Shown here: positions 52,065 through 62,346 of the stretch, piece after piece
Layout: every line of letters starts with the position of its first letter
Position numbering within the stretch: the stretch's first letter is position 1
DNA from: Saccharomycopsis fibuligera x Saccharomycopsis cf. fibuligera
Lineage: Eukaryota > Ascomycota > Saccharomycetes > Ascoideales > Saccharomycopsidaceae
Direction of reading: 5' to 3'
DNA: 64,000 nucleotides
Assembly: GCA_001936135.1 (NCBI GenBank)
Contig: CP012817.1
Span: 3,348,001-3,412,000 of the forward strand
Program-made: the position numbers and the translations under genes
The notes under the pieces: generated by a model
The model's input: only the letters and a program-made list of their open reading frames with translations
Told to the model about the DNA's origin: nothing
Database searches by the model: none

Positions 52065-52441
52065 TTCTTTTATGCAGCGAGCCTGCAGCCTGCTCTAATC
52101 AATTAATAGTTGCTTCTACACATCAGAAACAAAAGCTCAAAACGTCGGGAAGACAGTTTCTCACGAATTTGATTCATTGATAAGTAGCTCTTTGACTTAA
52201 ATAGGAAATTAATTCGGCCAAAGCTGTAATATTTGAGAAAAATTATTGACGTCAATAAGAGCTAGCGAAAAATCGAAATGTTATCTTTAGTTTTTGTACT
52301 TTTCTCGTGATATGTAGCGTCAATATATACAGACAGCAGATAAAAACTATATATAAGCTTCTGAAGTCGGAAGCTTTTGCACCTTTTTGTATCAGCTTCC
52401 CATAATTGTTTTCAAAAAATTTCTTTCAAAAAAACGAATTC
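51211..52441. other. Spacer upstream of the CNB-F-box gene
   Basis: Promoter side of the CNB-F-box gene and 3' side of the transporter. Contains a T42 tract (52020-52061). No gene recognised. Confidence 0.6.
52020..52061. repeat. Poly(T) tract, 42 bp
   Basis: Second-longest homopolymer in the window. Confidence 0.95.
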
Positions 52442-54325
52442 TCACTTTCTGTTCACACTTGACAGTAAGCGATGCTCGTTGATAAAAAAATTGCAAATCA
52501 CCCCCATGACACAAGTAATCAATGCAAACAAAAAGGCAGCATGACAAGCAGTGTCATAAGCACCAACGATCGCATTCTTTGCAAAATCTGGTGCGCTATC
52601 GTGAGCATAATTTGAATCGTGTAAAGCAAGATCAATGATCTTGTTCAATATTTTCTTCTCTGCATACTGTGATGGGATGTTTTTCAAATGCTTGAAGTTG
52701 TTAATCAAAGTTTTTTGTAAGCTTTCCTGAAAACATGCGGTGGCAACTGAGACTCCGAGAGTTGATCCCGTAGATCTAAACCCGTATTGGATCGATGTGG
52801 TCAATGCTTGTTCTTTGTGATTCACAGATGAAATCATTGCAACTAACGACACTGTCAACATGATGGCGCAACCAAACCCGGGAAAAAACAAAACTATGAG
52901 TTCATAGGTCTTACTGGTGTTGGCTGAAGTAAAGTATAGCTGCAATACTCCGACTATAGTGATGACACCAGACAAAATGGCAAGATAGTAATATCTTCCT
53001 GTTTTTTTCATGTATATGCCAGCTAACACTGAACCGCTGGAAACTCCAAAGAAATTTGATATAAGACGTACACCACTATCTGTAGCTGTCAACTGTTTGA
53101 CGGAGATCCAAAAGAATGGGGCAAAATATAAGTAAGAAAACATAGTCATTGACATGAACCAACAGTTCAATGATGAAAAAATCACAGTTGGTTGTTTCAA
53201 CAAGTACACTGGAATCACTGGCTCTGCGGCGACACGCAATTCATAGAAGTAAAAACCAGTCAACCCAAGAACACTCCCGATCACCAAAACTAAAAACGGT
53301 GCACTATTATAAGCAAAAGTTTTCCCACCCAAGGAAGCTGCAGCCATAAACATAATCAACGAAGTGACCAAAATAACTGAGCCCACAACGTCAACCTTTT
53401 TCAATTTTTTCCAAATGTCGTTACCTTCTGCGCCCAATCCGGGAGACCCTGGAGGAAGATTCAAGTATAAAAAGATGCAAGCTCCAGCAATAAGGCAGAT
53501 TGGAATTTGTGCCAAAAATGCCATTCTCCAGCCAAAGTAAGATTGACAGAAGCCAGCGACCACCCCTCCACTAGCAGCACCAAGCCCAAAGGCAATGTTT
53601 CCATAACCCTGGTAAATCCCTCTTTTGCGCAAAGGGATTATATCTGACATTGTAATCGTACCCAACGTGTTGAAACCTCCGCCTCCAATGCCAGTAATGA
53701 ATCTGCCAATCACTAAAACCCAGAAAGAATCAGTGACACCGCAAAGCAAGCAGCCGAACACAAACATCGCATTGCATAAAAGAAGCAAAATTCTTCGGCC
53801 AAAGATATCCGATAATTTGCCAAACAACGGTTGGAACGCTGAGCATGAGAGTAAGTAAGATGTGGCAATCCAAGAAACTAAAGGTAATGCATTTAGCTCA
53901 CTGGCTATTATTGTGAGTAAAGTGGCAACTATGGTTGTGTCCAATGCGCCCAAGTATATGGAAATGTAGATGGATAAAAGAATGATTCGGAGTCTGCCCT
54001 TGGAAAGCGGTTTACCGTCACTATCCTCACTATGACGATTATCATCATATGGTTGTTCGCTTGAAACTTCAGGAGTCCCCGCAGATTCAAACTCCCGCAG
54101 CTGATGCTGATTCTGCTCAGTTATAACACCAATCGATCCATAATTGCCCTGGGTGGAAGCCTTTTGTGATATTAATCCATCAAAAGTATCAACAGCATTA
54201 TCATCATCATCATCTAGCCTCTGAAATTCTGGCTCGTGGGAAAGTTCAGTAGCGATGATTCCCGGAGATAACGTAGATGGATCCAACAATGGCTGCTGTT
54301 GCAGTTGGTTGGAATTGTAACTCAT
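52442..54325 (-). CDS. Vacuolar basic amino acid (VBA)-like MFS transporter, 14 TM
   Basis: 627 residues. A 110-residue cytosolic N-tail (Gln-rich, acidic run DDDDD near 40) is followed by 14 predicted membrane segments of the DHA2 drug:H+ antiporter fold. Motifs seen: LGALDTTIVATLL (TM1, the DTTIV of this group), FGKLSDIFGRR (loop 2-3), and GRFITGIGGGG with RKRGIYQGYGNI. This pattern fits the Vba1/Vba2 group that moves Lys, His or Arg into the vacuole, but close relatives export drugs or siderophores, so the substrate is open. ATG at 54323-54325. It shares a short intergenic region with a divergent protein-like frame at 54513. Confidence 0.88.
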   Translation of the reverse strand: MSYNSNQLQQQPLLDPSTLSPGIIATELSHEPEFQRLDDDDDNAVDTFDGLISQKASTQGNYGSIGVITEQNQHQLREFESAGTPEVSSEQPYDDNRHSEDSDGKPLSKGRLRIILLSIYISIYLGALDTTIVATLLTIIASELNALPLVSWIATSYLLSCSAFQPLFGKLSDIFGRRILLLLCNAMFVFGCLLCGVTDSFWVLVIGRFITGIGGGGFNTLGTITMSDIIPLRKRGIYQGYGNIAFGLGAASGGVVAGFCQSYFGWRMAFLAQIPICLIAGACIFLYLNLPPGSPGLGAEGNDIWKKLKKVDVVGSVILVTSLIMFMAAASLGGKTFAYNSAPFLVLVIGSVLGLTGFYFYELRVAAEPVIPVYLLKQPTVIFSSLNCWFMSMTMFSYLYFAPFFWISVKQLTATDSGVRLISNFFGVSSGSVLAGIYMKKTGRYYYLAILSGVITIVGVLQLYFTSANTSKTYELIVLFFPGFGCAIMLTVSLVAMISSVNHKEQALTTSIQYGFRSTGSTLGVSVATACFQESLQKTLINNFKHLKNIPSQYAEKKILNKIIDLALHDSNYAHDSAPDFAKNAIVGAYDTACHAAFLFALITCVMGVICNFFINEHRLLSSVNRK

Positions 54326-54512
54326 CTTACTTGCCCTGTTATTGCTAATTATATTACTATGGTAACTATTGCACTACTGTCATCTAGATGCTGATTCAAT
54401 CGATATATCAGTGTACACCAGCTGGCTGCTGATAAGAACCATTCGGAGTATAACCACATATTACTCATTTTATCGGTAAATCGCCGAAGATAACACTATG
54501 GTGTAAGGAAGT

Positions 54513-54788
54513 GTGGCTGTTTTGAAAAACATTCTTACACCACAGACATTTCACGCAGCAGTAAGGGATCTACACAGAGAAGGAGTGGAGGGCATCAAGT
54601 TGTTACATGTGAAATATGTTAAAGAAGCAGGTTTTCCAAGTGCAAATGCGGTGCTGAGTGACATTGAAATTAAATTTAAACTCCGTAAAGCCATCAGCAA
54701 TAAAACATGGGAAGCGTTGGTCATTAATCATTACACCTTCACTGACACAACCAGCGAAGAATGCTATAAAGCAGATCCACGCTCATAG
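54513..54788 (+). pseudogene. Protein-like frame without ATG
   Basis: About 91 codons open from a stop at 54504 to TAG, starting with GTG and with no in-frame ATG at all. It reads like globular protein (FHAAVRDLHREGVEGIKLL ... KEAGFPSANAVLSDIEI) with balanced composition, unlike the junk frames nearby. It may be a truncated gene remnant or a downstream exon. No clear splice acceptor or upstream exon is visible in the 187 bp before it. Family not recognised. Confidence 0.3.
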
Positions 54789-55717
54789 AATAAATTGCTT
54801 AATTATGCCATATTTTCAGTGCGCAAGCTAATATTCCAGAGAAAAAGGTAGCGAAAATCATGCTGAAGAAAAACATTGTATGCACGATAAGAATTAGCTT
54901 GGCTTTGTAGGAGTTGTGGAGCAGTGCACACATTTGCTGAATTTCAAGACCCCCAATAACAAGAATTTATAATCTTTTATAATTCCGTTATAAAGAAAAA
55001 AAAAGGCTTTTTTTTATGATCTGCCACTGCTTTGTTTTTGGCAATTTCTTCAGAGTTGAGATGAATTGCCGATGACACTGAACCACTTTGTACAGACATC
55101 ACTTAGTTGCTTTTCGTGATTTTTTAGTGTTGATTTTGAACTAGGCATGAAGGAATTTGTTTATTAACTTCATTGAGCTGCGGAACATGTAGAATAATAA
55201 CCTGTTCAAGTTAAACCTTTATTACAGAAAAAATGCATGTTTTTAGTATTGTACCATAGTTTAAACTATCGTTGATAAAGGGGTTGTCTTCAATCATGAC
55301 ACTAAGGGCGCTCTCAATATACCTTTTTGTTATAATCACAATTAGCCGGCCGATTACTATAGCCTAGCCCACTTAATCCATGATCCCTACCATGAAACCC
55401 AATCTCTCTATGCTGTTAAGGATATTTGGAGATTCATTGTTCTCTGGGATCTTCGTAGGGATTGCAACTCGATCTTAATACGTGTAGAGGTGTTTTTTTC
55501 CCAATCAGTAGATCCGTGAATGCGATGTCATATATTTGAAGCATATTTTTGCACTTTCCCCTTTGCTTTTCGCTTTCCCCTTTGGGCTAGCACACATTCA
55601 TGCACACGAGATCAGCGTTGACCAAGAATAAAGCAAATTAGCTACGCCCACACGGGCTGAACACTTTACAGCCTTGATGACCGTGACTGCCGATCTAAGT
55701 TAGCTGGCAAACAAAAC

Positions 55718-55718
<1 letters not shown>

Positions 55719-55751
<33 letters not shown>
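55719..55751. repeat. Poly(A) tract, 33 bp
   Basis: Homopolymer in spacer. Confidence 0.95.
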
Positions 55752-55753
<2 letters not shown>

Positions 55754-56396
55754 AACATTGGGACATTGTGCTGAAATTTTTTAATTAGGCATGCTTCGTA
55801 GTATATCTGTGCTGGCTGGGTATATTTCAAGTATTCGAAATACCCAAATAGTCGCAAGGTCCGTTGTTTGCACGCACACGTCGCATTTAATGCTATGCCG
55901 ATGTTTTCGTTTTTGAAGTAACCGAAATTGGATTCTACATGGTACAATGACCATGGATTTGGTTGTTTTTATACTTTTCTCTCTTTTCTTTTTTTTATGT
56001 TGATAGATGGTGTGATTCATGTGGTGGTCTGGCAATCAAGGTTATCGGCTCTACAGTGTCATTTAAACAATATTCTCGTTTTGGCTTTCTGTTTTGACAC
56101 CTGTGCTGCAGTTAAACACAATCTCACACCTGCAAACGTTATAACATTGAAACGCTAACTAAAACAGTCCAAATACTTTCATTTTTGAATAAGGCCTTTA
56201 CTAAATAAGCGTTTAAGTCCATTCCAAATCTTGGCCAGCTCACGAGCAAATAGCAAGTCAGATGGTACCCTGCGCTCTTAAGGATTGATTTGCCCAATGT
56301 GTACAATGTGTACAAATGCAAAGTGATCGGCGATTCAAGCTTGTATTTTATTTGGTTTTTCAAATACGTGCCTTAGACTACAATATCAAGACAACA

Positions 56397-56399
<3 letters not shown>

Positions 56400-56429
<30 letters not shown>
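56400..56429. repeat. Poly(T) tract, 30 bp
   Basis: Homopolymer in spacer, 380 bp beyond the protease stop. Confidence 0.95.
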
Positions 56430-56813
56430 CAACAGTCCCAGTTACTATTCATATATGTGGATAAAAAGTGTGTATACAAAACCTTGGGAATGCAAGGTTT
56501 TTGCAGTGATACATACAGCAGCATGACATGCTAGAAATCGTATGTTTTTGGGATTTGAAATACTTATTGCAAATGCTAAATTACTCAAAAAACCTTTTAA
56601 CCAACAGATGCAGTACAAAGATAGTGGGAAGACAATCTGGTCGGATTATTTTTGTCTATCATGTTAAATTAAAAAGGTAAAAATCGAAAGGTCTTTACAT
56701 TGATAATCAACTGACTAGCGTTGAACTAATTGAAATATCAGAAATATAAATTGAGGAGAAGGAATATGTGAAAAAAAAGTGAGAGCGAACCGGCACGATA
56801 AAAATTCAAAAGA

Positions 56814-58163
56814 TTATTCCATTACTCTAATACTAGACTCATTAGCATACCTTGCCTGAGCTATAGCTACTTGTGTCTCCTCTAAATCGTAGTAGATATA
56901 AGTCAGCCGTAGAAATGCATCTCCAAGGATAAAATAATCCTGCTTTGAGCTGACGATGCCAAACATGCACACATTGCTTGTTTCTGACACTTTGAACAAC
57001 AAGTCCAGAAATGGTACATTGATGGTTTTATCTTCAAACAGAAACTTAAAATCTGGTCCGTCTTGAGTACACTCGCACACCGGATGCTTGTACACTTTGT
57101 CAAAAGTCGCATACTTGTCCTGGAGTGCCTTAGCAATATCGTCTGGAGCATATATCAAACTTGTTCCAGAATCCAAAAGAGCGGAATATCGGTTAGTGCT
57201 ATCGCTTTCTTTGGAACTATTTCTATTTATGTAAGTAGTATTATCAACTGCTATCTCATCCAAATGAACAAAAAATGCCACAGTAGTATTGACTTTACTC
57301 CCAGTATCATCAATATTCACCAAATCTAGCACTTTCAACTCATCGTGGTACTTAGCCTCATCTACTGCCCCAAACAAAATCGAGCCACTTTGAGTGTCAG
57401 AGCTATTTAAGTATAATGAGTAGCCCACCTTGTTAACATATCCTTTTTGTTTCAACATTAGGGGGTAATTGTCGTAATAAAAACCACCCATACCAAGCTC
57501 CTCTAGCTGCTTATGCGAAAGAGCAATGTCTCCACGTTCCGAAGCTCGTAAAATCCAAGAGCTCGCTTCGTTGGATTTCAAGCCAATACCAAATACTCCA
57601 GACACCGCAGATGAAGACTTAGTAGCATAGCCAAACTTGAGCCCCCGAATTGTAATATTGTTCAAGCTGATTGTATCATGGCCCCACTCTCCAATTGCTG
57701 AAGACAGATCACCGTACGTAACTTTAAAGTTATCCTTGTATTTTTTGTAAGTTTTGGATTTGGTGGCGTTGAAAGTACCGTATATGTTTCCCTTAGTTTC
57801 AGTCTCAACTTCAGCAGGTACCCAAAGGTCAGAAGAACCGGTATCAAGGCTCACTTTTATTAGTTGACCAGGAGTGCCTAGTTGAATTGTGGCCATGTAC
57901 ATTGAGTACTCGTTTTCAAGCTCGAATAAAAGATCAGTAGAAGTGACATTTCTGGTGTTTTTATGTTGAATTCCTAGTGCAGACTCATCGTTTTTTGTGA
58001 TTAATGAATGACGTACAATATCAAAATCAAGCTTTACTGGTGTCATTTGTTTTTTTTTGTTAGCAGAGCTATAAAGTGGTTTATTGAAGTTCGATGGCAA
58101 GCTCACTGGGGCGGTCTCTGATATTGCCAAAAGTAAGTATATGCATGCTATGAGATCTATCAT
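56814..58163 (-). CDS. Secreted aspartyl protease (pepsin/candidapepsin family A1)
   Basis: 449 residues. An N-terminal hydrophobic signal peptide (about 1-18) and a propeptide to about 85 precede the two-lobed pepsin fold. The catalytic aspartates are Asp107 in LDTGSSDLW and Asp331 in LLDSGTSLIYAP. The flap Tyr150 lies in YGDLSSAIGEWGHDT. Cysteines at 363, 365 and 399 fit the second-lobe disulfide plus one extra. There is no C-terminal hydrophobic segment, so it is not GPI-anchored and is likely secreted or vacuolar. The usual Kex2 Lys-Arg processing pair is not seen before the mature part; NTR at 69-71 and the KKK at 36-38 are the nearest basic sites. About a dozen N-glycosylation sequons. 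Which SAP it matches cannot be decided. Confidence 0.92.
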   Translation of the reverse strand: MIDLIACIYLLLAISETAPVSLPSNFNKPLYSSANKKKQMTPVKLDFDIVRHSLITKNDESALGIQHKNTRNVTSTDLLFELENEYSMYMATIQLGTPGQLIKVSLDTGSSDLWVPAEVETETKGNIYGTFNATKSKTYKKYKDNFKVTYGDLSSAIGEWGHDTISLNNITIRGLKFGYATKSSSAVSGVFGIGLKSNEASSWILRASERGDIALSHKQLEELGMGGFYYDNYPLMLKQKGYVNKVGYSLYLNSSDTQSGSILFGAVDEAKYHDELKVLDLVNIDDTGSKVNTTVAFFVHLDEIAVDNTTYINRNSSKESDSTNRYSALLDSGTSLIYAPDDIAKALQDKYATFDKVYKHPVCECTQDGPDFKFLFEDKTINVPFLDLLFKVSETSNVCMFGIVSSKQDYFILGDAFLRLTYIYYDLEETQVAIAQARYANESSIRVME

Positions 58164-60693
58164 GATAAAAGATTTCTCAGGAAATACAAGGGTTCAAATT
58201 AACGAAGGGGGCTGGATATTATGACAATAAATTTGTCCCCCAGTGCAGCAATTTTTAACAAATTAGATGTATTACTTGCAATGCTATATGATTAGTTACA
58301 GGAACTAGCTCGCCTTTCCAGAAAATAAAGCTGAAAGATTATTGCAGGATTTTTATTTTTGACGATTGAGGACTGAGCGCATACCCAAGTTGCAAGAAAC
58401 TAGTCTATTTTTAGCCAGGTGCCCTGCTCTACGTCAATAATAAAGTAGCTACATGATTAGCACTAAGCAACGTCAAGCTCCAATGAAAACGGCTGTTTGT
58501 GGAAGCGTAATTGAGTAATGTAGCATAATGGCAACATAGAGAACGTTTTTTGAAGAACCATCAACTTGAATGAGGGATGTACGGCGCTCATTTAGTGAAA
58601 ATTTCTCGGGAATGTTACAGTTATGCGCCTTTGGAAAAAAACCGGCGCATCAAGGCGTGTATAGGCTTGGACATCATAGATGTAAATGGTAAAGTTGCTG
58701 TAGTGTGCAACAGTTCTGTTGGTTTTCTTTTGAAGGGAAAAGTATATTTGCAATGATAAATCAAGGCTTTTGTGAATTTATTCAATTTTTTGTTGCTAAT
58801 AATCCTTTCGCCTCGAGTTCAAGCGACATTATGCAGCAGCGACAAGTCTTGACAATAATTACGATGGCACCAGGGACCTTCGAAGTGTGGAGAACTCAAT
58901 CGGCACATATTCGGAAAATGCTCTTAAGATGAAAACGCCTTTACTACAAAGTTAAACATTTTCAGAGACAAAAAGATATAGGTTTGTCTAACTCTCTACA
59001 GCTAGGCGGTTTTCATAATTTTCACCAAAGGCCAACATCCGTCCAATATAGAAACAAACCAAGACATGAACATGAACAAAGAATTCCTTTTTTTTTTTTC
59101 TTTCTGCAAAGATGTAATATTGGCATAATATTGCTATGTTTATTTTATGGACACCGCAGATAGAATTATACCGAAGATCATTGTCTGCTCCTAAATACGG
59201 CAACAGCAAAGATCAACTCTACTGTCGTGTTTGATAAACAAGAACACAGTATCCACACTGCACTTACAAATACTCCGAGCTTACATATGATGGTGGGTTC
59301 GATATTCAGTCGACGTAAGCGAAGTCATCATCAATTGAGACAGATTTACTGGGAGGAACACTAAAGTATAAAGGCTGACGATATATATATCCTTTTCTAT
59401 TTTTTTTTCTCATTTTTCTTTTTTTCAGTTTTTTATTTTTGTTTTACTGAAAAAAAACCCATGGGGATGTCTGCACCGAGGCTAAAACCCATCTGCTGAC
59501 ATCTCTTCAACCGCGAGACCATTGCCGTGTCATCGTACCACACATATGCGACATTTTGTATACAACCGCTAGGCTCAACGACGTAGCATGCAGTGTAGCA
59601 TGCAGTGTTGTCTCTGGCAGTTTTTCTGCTTGATTGAAATGTAGCGAAGAGATACTCGTAAAGAGCCTATATTCTTCAGAAAAATCGCATGTTTGATAGC
59701 ATACGGCGCTGCCGTATTTAGGTGCGGTGGTGCAACTTGGCTACCAATCGTCTGGAAAAAGTTGTTTGCCAATTATTTAGAAAAGTAGGAATTAAAGCTT
59801 TATTAGTATAAAGCATGTTTTTAATAAATCACCACTTGTGCAAACAGGTTTTTATTTTGACTCTGAAAATCTGGCTTATCAAATGAGATTGTGACAATGA
59901 AGCTTGCATGCCATCTAGCAATATTACAATCATTGATGTGTGCCAAACACAAATTAAAAAACACATTCTAGTATTAAAATTGAACAACCCATTTTAGCAG
60001 ATGTGTTGTGCACTAAAGAAGACTTATATGAGGCAAAATATCACAAAAATTAACTACAATGAAACCAAAAGTGTTAGTCGAATTGCAACTTTGACTGGTC
60101 CTTTCTCCTTCTTTTGAGGATCCACTGTTATTATAACAAACTTGTTTTTTCTGAGTGCTGCATCACTGAAATTATTAGAGCTACAGTCAATCAAAATTCA
60201 AAAGTTTAGGCCGTTGTCGATCAGAAAAAGTAAAACAGCTTAAAAGGGTGCCAAAAAATAAAGATGCTACGACGCTCAAACATATTGTAGACAGGTTAGA
60301 CAAAGTGGTAAAGCAAAACAAAGAAAAAAAATAGTATAGCATCATTTGTGGTTTATCTTCTGACACTTTAGTGCAAACATACTTTTAATGATACCAACCT
60401 AGCATAGTTTCTCTTTAGGCCGGCATTACATATAATACTGCTCCAAAATAGCCTTATTCAAATTTCGTGATATTTACCGCACTTCCGTATTTCATGATAA
60501 CCGTATAATCAACAACAATTTAAGCCCGATTTTAGAATGAAGTCTCTAAAATGGGCAACTTTTAACTTAATGGTGTAGCCTCACTTTGCGCTGTACAAGT
60601 AACACATATTTTCTCTCCATAAAAATTACATACAACCTCATAAATTAATAACTAAATAACACCATTCTCTATTGAATAGCATCATAATAAGCG

Positions 60694-60730
<37 letters not shown>
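60694..60730. repeat. Poly(A) tract, 37 bp
   Basis: Homopolymer about 210 bp before the TATA-like element at 60939. Confidence 0.95.
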
Positions 60731-60732
<2 letters not shown>

Positions 60733-62327
60733 TACACTGCTTTCCAATAGTACAGGATTGAATCTTGAACCTCACAATTTTCTCTTCTCTTTCTTCAGGA
60801 AAAAATTTTTTTACCTCATTTTAACTATGTTGTAAATATATACACCCATTTTCCGTATACCCCGACTTACCATCTATACAATACGTAAATCAACACTCAC
60901 ACAGGGGCGTACGCGCAAAAAGGAAGCTGCTAAAAGCAGAGTATAAATAGCGGTGTCAACAAAGAAGTCGAATATTGGTTCCTTCCATTTCAAAGGGCGA
61001 TAGGAGCCCGAAAAAAAGACTAAAGTTTTGATATTGTCTGAAGGTGCATACATTTACTAAAAACAATTGTCTCTCTATGTCTGACATTTGGGTGTTTTGT
61101 CTCTTATCTCAACTAGTTGCAGCTTAGTGTCAGATATCAACTTTGACAGCAAAATCCTTCGGTACTCACTAAAAGTGATCGCTTTCTGATTTGATATTAG
61201 ACTAGTGCTGCATTTGTTGAGTATACATGTTTGACATGAAAAAATGGCATGTTTGATTAAGCCAGCGGGAACAAATGTAACTTTTTTGTCTTCTACAGAT
61301 TACCACTGTTTTTCTTATTCTGCTAACTTTCGTCATAGCAACAATTTCAAAAAAACTTAGGCATGAACTACAAGATAAGCTAACAGCCGTCAAAAAAGAA
61401 TGCTAATCCTAAAACGACATTTTTGACCATATAAGCCACTTTTCGAGTTTAGGTCGGCACTTCTATCAAAAAAATAAAAAGTTCAACTCATTGGTTCAGT
61501 GCGAAGGCCAAAATGCTGAGGTGTATGTAACCAATCTTTCCAATACAAAATATCTTTCTTGAATTAAATTTGGTTTTATCAGGGTCAACCATTCCGTGCT
61601 GAAACTACTATACGCAAAAGGATGTTTCTCGAACAAGTTTTCTCTTCGATCCATGTTGTTAATAGTTGAATGCTCAGAGTTCAAGCCAAAGACAACCCTT
61701 AGGCGTTCCTTTGAAGAAGACCGACGCCGAAATGTTAAAAACATGAAAAAAATCAGCCGCAATTTTTTTCTTTACGAAACTTGTAGATTTGTGAGGTTAA
61801 GTTACTATGAATTGACAAAAGGTCATTATGCATCTTGGCATTGCTACCCCCACTACCAACTACACACGGTAGTATCTTTAAAATTATATGTATATCTCTA
61901 CTAATGCTGAACAAATGATTCTTTTTGCAGCAAGCGAAAAAGACCTCACATTCGGTAGTTACAAACGAATTAGTAGCCGTTAAGGGCCAAAAACTATATA
62001 TTTTATCGAAACAGGGAACATTAAATTATTCAAAATGAGGTAAAGCTTAAAATCACGACAGAGAAGCTAATCAAATCTCTGTCTACTTAATGTAGATTCA
62101 CAAATAAATTTATTCCTTTATGGCGCTGAAATCTTGATATTCATCGACATCATGCTTCTCAGCAATATCATCAGCAGTATAAGGACAGCATTCTGCGAAT
62201 CTTCATTCAAAAGAAGACAAACTTTTGTGTTGAAGACAGGAAATTTTAAGACATTCTTTTAATGTCTGTCTTTCTTTTTTTTTTTCTTTCTTTTGCATAA
62301 ATTTCATTTTTTTTACTTCTCTTTTGA

Positions 62328-62346
62328 TTTTTTTTTTTTTTTTTTT
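62328..62346. repeat. Poly(T) tract, 19 bp
   Basis: Homopolymer in the right-hand gene-free stretch. Confidence 0.95.

Larger units (their letters stand above)
54326..56813. other. Spacer between the VBA-like gene and the aspartyl protease
   Basis: 2.5 kb. Holds a protein-like frame at 54513-54788 (separate entry), an A33 tract (55719-55751) and a T30 tract (56400-56429). Nothing else recognised. Confidence 0.5.
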
